From contig OX463844.1 in NCBI GenBank assembly GCA_949825065.1, positions 24,833,763 to 24,897,762 on the forward strand: a stretch of DNA of 64,000 bases. The letters run 5' to 3'. The stretch's first letter is position 1, and the number at the start of each line of letters is the position of its first letter. Below are positions 59,679 through 64,000 of this stretch, one piece after another. The translations under genes were made by a program, and so were the position numbers. Source of the stretch: Odontocerum albicorne (taxonomy: Eukaryota; Arthropoda; Insecta; Trichoptera; Odontoceridae). The notes under the pieces are model-generated. The model had not been told where the DNA came from. It worked only from the letters and a program-made list of their open reading frames with translations, and searched no databases.

Positions 59679-60184
59679 CTGGGATGGAGCACAAAAGGAA
59701 GATTTCCTATGAATACGCACAATATGATTACCCTTTTTTATTGCTGCTATCTGAAGTGCAAGTGTAGAAATGGAAGGAGAGGGCTATCACGCAAGTTATA
59801 ATGCTCAGTAATGAGGGCTTCGACCGGAAAGAGGAAGAAATCAGAATGGTTATCGAAAGGTTTTTTTTTTAATTTCCTTAAGACATTTTTTTAATTAAAA
59901 ACATTTATGTTTCTTCCGACGTTTTAAGTTAATTTCAATAAAAAATGTTAGGAATCAATAGAAAAAAATTTTGTTACATAAAAATATTTATGGAATTAAA
60001 TTTAATTAAAAACTTTGACAGTTAAAAAAAATAACTAATGGTTGATCATTTTAAGCCAAAAACTTTCAATTAAGAAATCAAATTGATCTCTATTAGAATG
60101 TACTTTATTTATGCTTCAAAAACAAATTTCCAAATATTTCACGGTTGAGCTAAGAGGAAACAGCCGAAAAGCATCTGGAATAAG

Positions 60185-60558
60185 ATTGTATCAAAACACT
60201 TTTAAAAACCTCAGGAAGGGTGGATTCAGATTCAGAGGTTGAAGACCAACCAATTACTTTTAGATCGAGGAAGTTGAATAAAAAAGAGATATCAATATGT
60301 ATTAGGCAAAAAAACCTGTTTCAAACAACATACCATACATGTTATGCAAAGCAGAATAAAAAAAAATTTAAACTACGAGTAAAATATAACGTACTAAATA
60401 TTCCACGATCCATAAATGAACTGTTACTAAAGCGTGTCATATTACATATTGAATTTTTCTTTATTCAATGCCAATTTTGCTCTATCATTTTATATTATTA
60501 TGGATTTCATTTCTGGTATAATACTCTTCGATTGATTGTTTTCGTTATCTCGTTGTGA
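60185..60558 (+). CDS. Unidentified open segment
   Basis: A plus-strand frame without ATG reads KTSGRVDSDSEVEDQPITF then RSRKLNKKE, then AT-driven sequence to TGA at 60556-60558. TTTTAAAAACCTCAG before GAAGGGTGG could be an acceptor. The acidic then basic N-terminal part is protein-like; the rest is probably not coding. Could be an exon of ~80 bp or the start of a transposon protein. Confidence 0.22.
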
Positions 60559-61074
60559 ATTTTAATACTTATTTAGAATATTTTTTTACTAATATAATTT
60601 TTAAGAAGTTTTTTTTAATACAGTTGAAAATAACCAATTTATTTCATAACGTTTGAAGTCTATTTCTTCATATATTTCTGGAGGGAATGAGATTGTGTTG
60701 TGAATGTTTCTTGATCAGATAACAGTTTCAGCATTTTGAATTCCGAATAAATATTTGAACTACGAGCCATAATTAGCGTTTTTCTTATTTTTAACCTGTA
60801 TTCTTCAGCACCAATAGATGTCAAAAATGTATTTTATCATATGTCAAAGAGCCGTAAAAACATAGGTCACATTTCAAGCATATCGAATCACATAAGAATT
60901 TGTTTATTTCATATTGATTGAATAATTTGAAGCGTTTCAGAATGATGTTATTATATGTGCTTGGAATTATTTCACTGCATGACGAACTAAAACCGTCAAG
61001 GTTTAGTTTTCATTCGTTATTTGATTTTTTTTACAAACATCAATTGTTTTTATAAAGTCTGAGTAATTTCGTCG

Positions 61075-61325
61075 TAATGCCTAAATGTAAGCATTCATAT
61101 GGTTCGACCATGCAGAAAAAATGAATGATGAAAGATTAACAAAAATAATCTATACAAGTACTATTGACGGCATAAGAAATTTGGGAAGACCTAATGAATC
61201 AAATTCTAAATGTGGTAAGAGTAATAAGTCTTCATAATATGAGAGTATGCAGGACAAGGTGTATAGATGTGGTAGAAGCGAAACATGTGTGCAAGGATAG
61301 AATGAAGTGGATTTATCTTTTATGT
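61075..61325 (+). pseudogene. LINE-R 3' fragment, sense
   Basis: Frames give WFDHAEKM- / FGHAEKMNDERLTKIIYTST, then GRPNESNSK and VRVCRTRCIDVVEAKHVCKD, the LINE-R C-terminal blocks. Ends shortly after the KxW block (RMKWIYL). Confidence 0.65.
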
Positions 61326-61379
61326 ACATCTTAATAAATTGACACTGTGATCGCAATAATTGTGTCTTTGACAATGTAT

Positions 61380-61605
61380 GAACGACCTCCTTGACCTTAT
61401 TGGTAAAACATTTGTCTTTAAACCCGAGATATACGAGTTCAACCTTCATTGAAACTTAGATTTTTTTTAAAAGGGATTTTAGGTTAATTTTCATTTAAGG
61501 CTTTTCTATTATCTTTCTGGTTGGTTGTGGGAGATTCTTACATGGCATGCCCGCTAAGTTGTTTTGTATACAACGAAAGTGTAATACAATAGAACGTGCA
61601 GTAAA
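61380..61605 (+). mobile_element. SINE-B copy, sense, near full length
   Basis: Head ACCTCCTTGACCTTATTGG, GTCTTTAAACCCGAG, B box ACGAGTTCAACC, body GGTTAATTTTCATTTAAGG, then TTTCTGGTTGGTTGTGGG, AGATTCTTACATGGC, GCCCGCTAAGTTGTTTTG and GAAAGTGTAATACAATAG. Confidence 0.8.
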
Positions 61606-61781
61606 TATTCAACATATTCAATTATGATTAAATTTACATCCAATTCGCTATTTGTGTCGACTTTCTTTAAAAACAAACCTTAATAAAGGACAATACGGAG
61701 TTTTAAAAGTAAAATTGTATTAATTAAAAATGTGGAATTTAAAGGCGTGTTTTTATTTTACCTGTACTCTTTTATACATTT

Positions 61782-61874
61782 CCACTATCATTCTCGTATA
61801 AGAGTATTATTACCACTATCATTCTCGTGTACAAGTATTATTTCCACTATCATTCTCATATGAGTATTGTACAT
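61782..61874. repeat. 31-bp tandem repeat, three units
   Basis: CCACTATCATTCTCGTAT-type units start at 61782, 61813 and 61844, each followed by an AGTATTATT-like segment. Confidence 0.95.
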
Positions 61875-62614
61875 TTTATTTAAAGCAGAGTTGTGCGTAA
61901 ATACATTTACGGTTATCGATATTATAAAAATGCACTTATTGTTTACTTTTTCAATTTCATTAATATTTTTTTTTTAAATATGACTCTCAATTCGATATTT
62001 TGTTTTTGACCTGGGCAGTTTTTATTTTCTCATTGGGTTTTTTATTTTGCTTTTTTAATGGTATTACAAAACATGAGATTTCATAATGTTATATCGAAGC
62101 GTCAATTTACATTCTTTGCCCAGACATTCCAAGCTTAGTTTTAATTTGTAGCAGTATAGAAATATAATTAATCACTATATATTGCTTCTCGATACTCAAT
62201 TGAGTTTCACATATTGATTGATTGTATGATTTTGTGATGTGTGCTGGCCAATTTATTAAATCTGCTACTTTTCGAACAGTAATTGATTAATTATTCACTT
62301 CTGCCTTTTTTCATCGCCATTAGAAACTGATGAAGTACAATTACTCGTGATCGAGTATGCTTTTTAGTCCATCTGATGACTCTGATATGTGTATTAATTG
62401 TTGTTGTGTGCATGCTGCTGCCGGATGTAAGACCAATTCAACTTAAGCCCTTAAGTGTGATATTGGATCAAATGCATAATATTTCGGTTATGAAGTTGAT
62501 CTTGTATTGTTCAGTGATATACAATTTGGGCTTCAACAAATGAATTGAAGCTGAAAGAGACTTTTAAACCAAAATTTCTAATTAAAGATTAGTAATAAAA
62601 TAACAATTGATATG
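61875..62614. other. AT-rich spacer, nothing recognised
   Basis: No gene or repeat recognised. At 62344-62359 the sequence TACTCG-TGAT-CGAGTA has both orientations of the CTCG motif back to back. Confidence 0.35.
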
Positions 62615-62770
62615 GTGTTTAGAGAGCAGACTCTCCTCAAAGGCGCTTAAACTCGGTATTCGAGCCTACTATTATTGACAGAATAAAACAATTAGAAAAT
62701 AAAAATAATGAAATAAGTCGAGTGTAAGGATGGGAAGGTGGTGGCTGCGGCAAGAATAATGAATTTGGAT
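62615..62770 (+). repeat. Family C repeat, 5' part
   Basis: GAGCAGACTCTCCTCAAAGG, GCTTAAACTCGG, AGTGTAAGGATGGG and GGTGGCTGCGGC match the reference copy at 49330-49480. Confidence 0.6.
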
Positions 62771-62834
62771 TTCTACTTGAAAGGAAACCAATTCATAAAT
62801 CACAATTTGAATAATAATAATAAAAAAACGATCT

Positions 62835-63185
62835 ATATAGCGTCATTTAGGGATCAGAATCTCCTCAAAAGTGTTCGAAATAGGGAATCGAGCCCAACTG
62901 TATTAAAATATTAAAAACATTACAAAAAATAAAGAAAATGTAGAAAGGTAGCGGTTACGGCCATTCTATTGGGCAGTTCATTGCTTCTGCATAGTTTTGA
63001 AACAGATACTCGTTTTAGGCTAGAAAACTTACCGAGAGAAGGTGAACTAAAAAGAAACCTTTGTAGATCTTCCGATTTGCGATATTCATACATCCACTGT
63101 TCGGTTGGGTGTAGTACGAGTATTCATATATGTTACAATAATTAATTTTGATAAGTCCTCCTAAAAAATGTCTTCACGGCATATA
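62835..63185 (+). repeat. Family C repeat, second copy
   Basis: A second, longer copy in tandem: GATCAGAATCTCCTCAAAAG, GTAGCGGTTACGGCC, TTACCGAGAGAAGGTG, AAAAAGAAACC, GGGTGTAGTA and AGTCCTCCTAAAAAATGTC. Carries TACGAGTA at 63115-63122. Confidence 0.65.
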
Positions 63186-63244
63186 TCACTTTTTTTTCAC
63201 TGTGCAACCCACTCACATGATTTGTGCATAGTAATTAAAAATTA

Positions 63245-63615
63245 AGGACGTGGTTTTTGAGACATGCTACGTAGTAAATTAAGTACTTTTTGTAGGATGC
63301 TACATAGTCAAAGAATAATTCTTTGGGAGTTTATGTTAAAGAAACACTTTTTGAGATATACGAGTACTACAAAGCCAAAGGAGCACTTTTTGAGAGACCC
63401 TACATTGTCAAGGAAACTATTTTTGGGAGTTACTGCTTGGTAAAAAAGCACTTTTTGAGAGACACTCCTTGGTTAACGAAACGGTTTTTGAGAGATACTG
63501 CATAGGCTAGAGGCACTTTTTGAGAGATACTGCATATATAGGGAGACATTTTTGAGATATAATGCATAGTTAAGAAAGGACTGTTTATGAGATACTGCAC
63601 GGTGAAGGAAGCAAC
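63245..63615. repeat. Degenerate ~35-bp minisatellite
   Basis: About ten diverged units with the core GCACTTTTTGAGAGATACTG followed by CATAG(T/C)TAA(A/G)GAAA. The Lys/Phe/Leu/Tyr frame through it is a repeat artefact. TACGAGTA occurs at 63359-63366. Confidence 0.85.
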
Positions 63616-63694
63616 CTTGATGTGGATTTGGTCGTTTATGGGGGGGTTGAAATGTATTATATTGTGCTTTTTTAAAATTGTTTTTTTAATTTTT

Positions 63695-63775
63695 ATTTAG
63701 ACAATCTGGCGAGTTAATTAACACACTATTAATCTCTTCTTACTAACTACATATTTAAAAGCTTGACTATGACTT
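63695..63775 (-). mobile_element. SINE-B antisense fragment
   Basis: GACAATCTGGCGAGTTA, CTCTTCTTACTAACTAC and AGCTTGACTATGACTTAG are a diverged complement of the SINE-B 3' region. Confidence 0.4.
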
Positions 63776-63794
63776 AGAATGGAACATTTTTCTT

Positions 63795-64000
63795 TAGTCG
63801 TAATGTAATGTAATGAAGAGGTAGACAAAGTAATGAAAGGATAGACTGAGGAAAGAGTGGTAGAATAAATTTTAACTAAAGGAAAGGTAAGAAGTTAGAG
63901 AAACAGGAGAGCATGTATGGATGTGGACCAGGCTAGAGTCTTGTGTATGGTTAGAAAGACGTGGATATAATAAAATATATTCGGCGTGTTGGTATGTATA
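63795..64000 (+). pseudogene. LINE-R 3' fragment, cut by window end
   Basis: GAAACAGGAGAGCATGTATG, GATGTGGACCAGGCTAG and GTTAGAAAGACGTGG give MDVDQARVLCMVRKTWI, the LINE-R VDxAxxVCxxRKxW block. Confidence 0.55.

Overview
This is a gene-poor, AT-rich stretch of a eukaryotic nuclear genome, most likely an arthropod and probably an insect. The case for that is long (AT)n microsatellites, no dense reading frames, a DD41D-type Tc1/mariner element of the kind common in insects, tRNA-derived SINEs, decayed non-LTR retrotransposons (LINEs), a piggyBac-like MITE with TTAA target sites, and a Penelope-like terminal repeat. There is no bacterial gene layout, no CRISPR array, no rRNA and no convincing functional tRNA gene.

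Most of the recognisable sequence is transposon debris. Names below are mine. LINE-R is a non-LTR element present as many 5'-truncated fragments on both strands, densest as antisense copies at 11.5-16.4 kb and 19.7-21.5 kb. LINE-Z is represented by one 3' end that encodes a C2H2 finger (12.7-12.9 kb). SINE-A has four copies, and its 3' tail matches the LINE-Z tail. SINE-B has about twenty copies. Families C, D and E are unclassified interspersed repeats. DNA elements are a 1.3-kb DD41D mariner (26.0-27.3 kb), an internally deleted relative (23.05-23.61 kb), an older mariner remnant (4.0-4.3 kb), a piggyBac-like MITE (40.6-40.8 kb), a 0.9-kb element with 18-bp terminal inverted repeats (50.8-51.7 kb), a foldback element (32.5-33.4 kb) and a 146-bp hairpin (44.1 kb). 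A 584-bp palindrome at 41.7-42.3 kb and a solitary arm at 36.2-36.4 kb look like Penelope-like terminal repeats with a hammerhead-ribozyme-like core.

No host gene can be named. Scattered short GC-richer islands have an open frame with codon-like composition and plausible splice sites or stops, on both strands (for example 10149-10400, 10837-11003, 29310-29491 and 39640-39813 on minus; 37669-37759 and 38039-38124 on plus). They could be small exons of one or more genes with very large introns, but each is individually uncertain and they have not been joined.

The most unexpected pattern is an over-represented 8-mer, TACTCGTA/TACGAGTA, which I count 27 times in unrelated contexts. It reads as TA-CTCG-TA, the form expected of an excision footprint left by a TA-targeting transposon. 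In several places removing CTCGTA restores alignment to a sister repeat copy.
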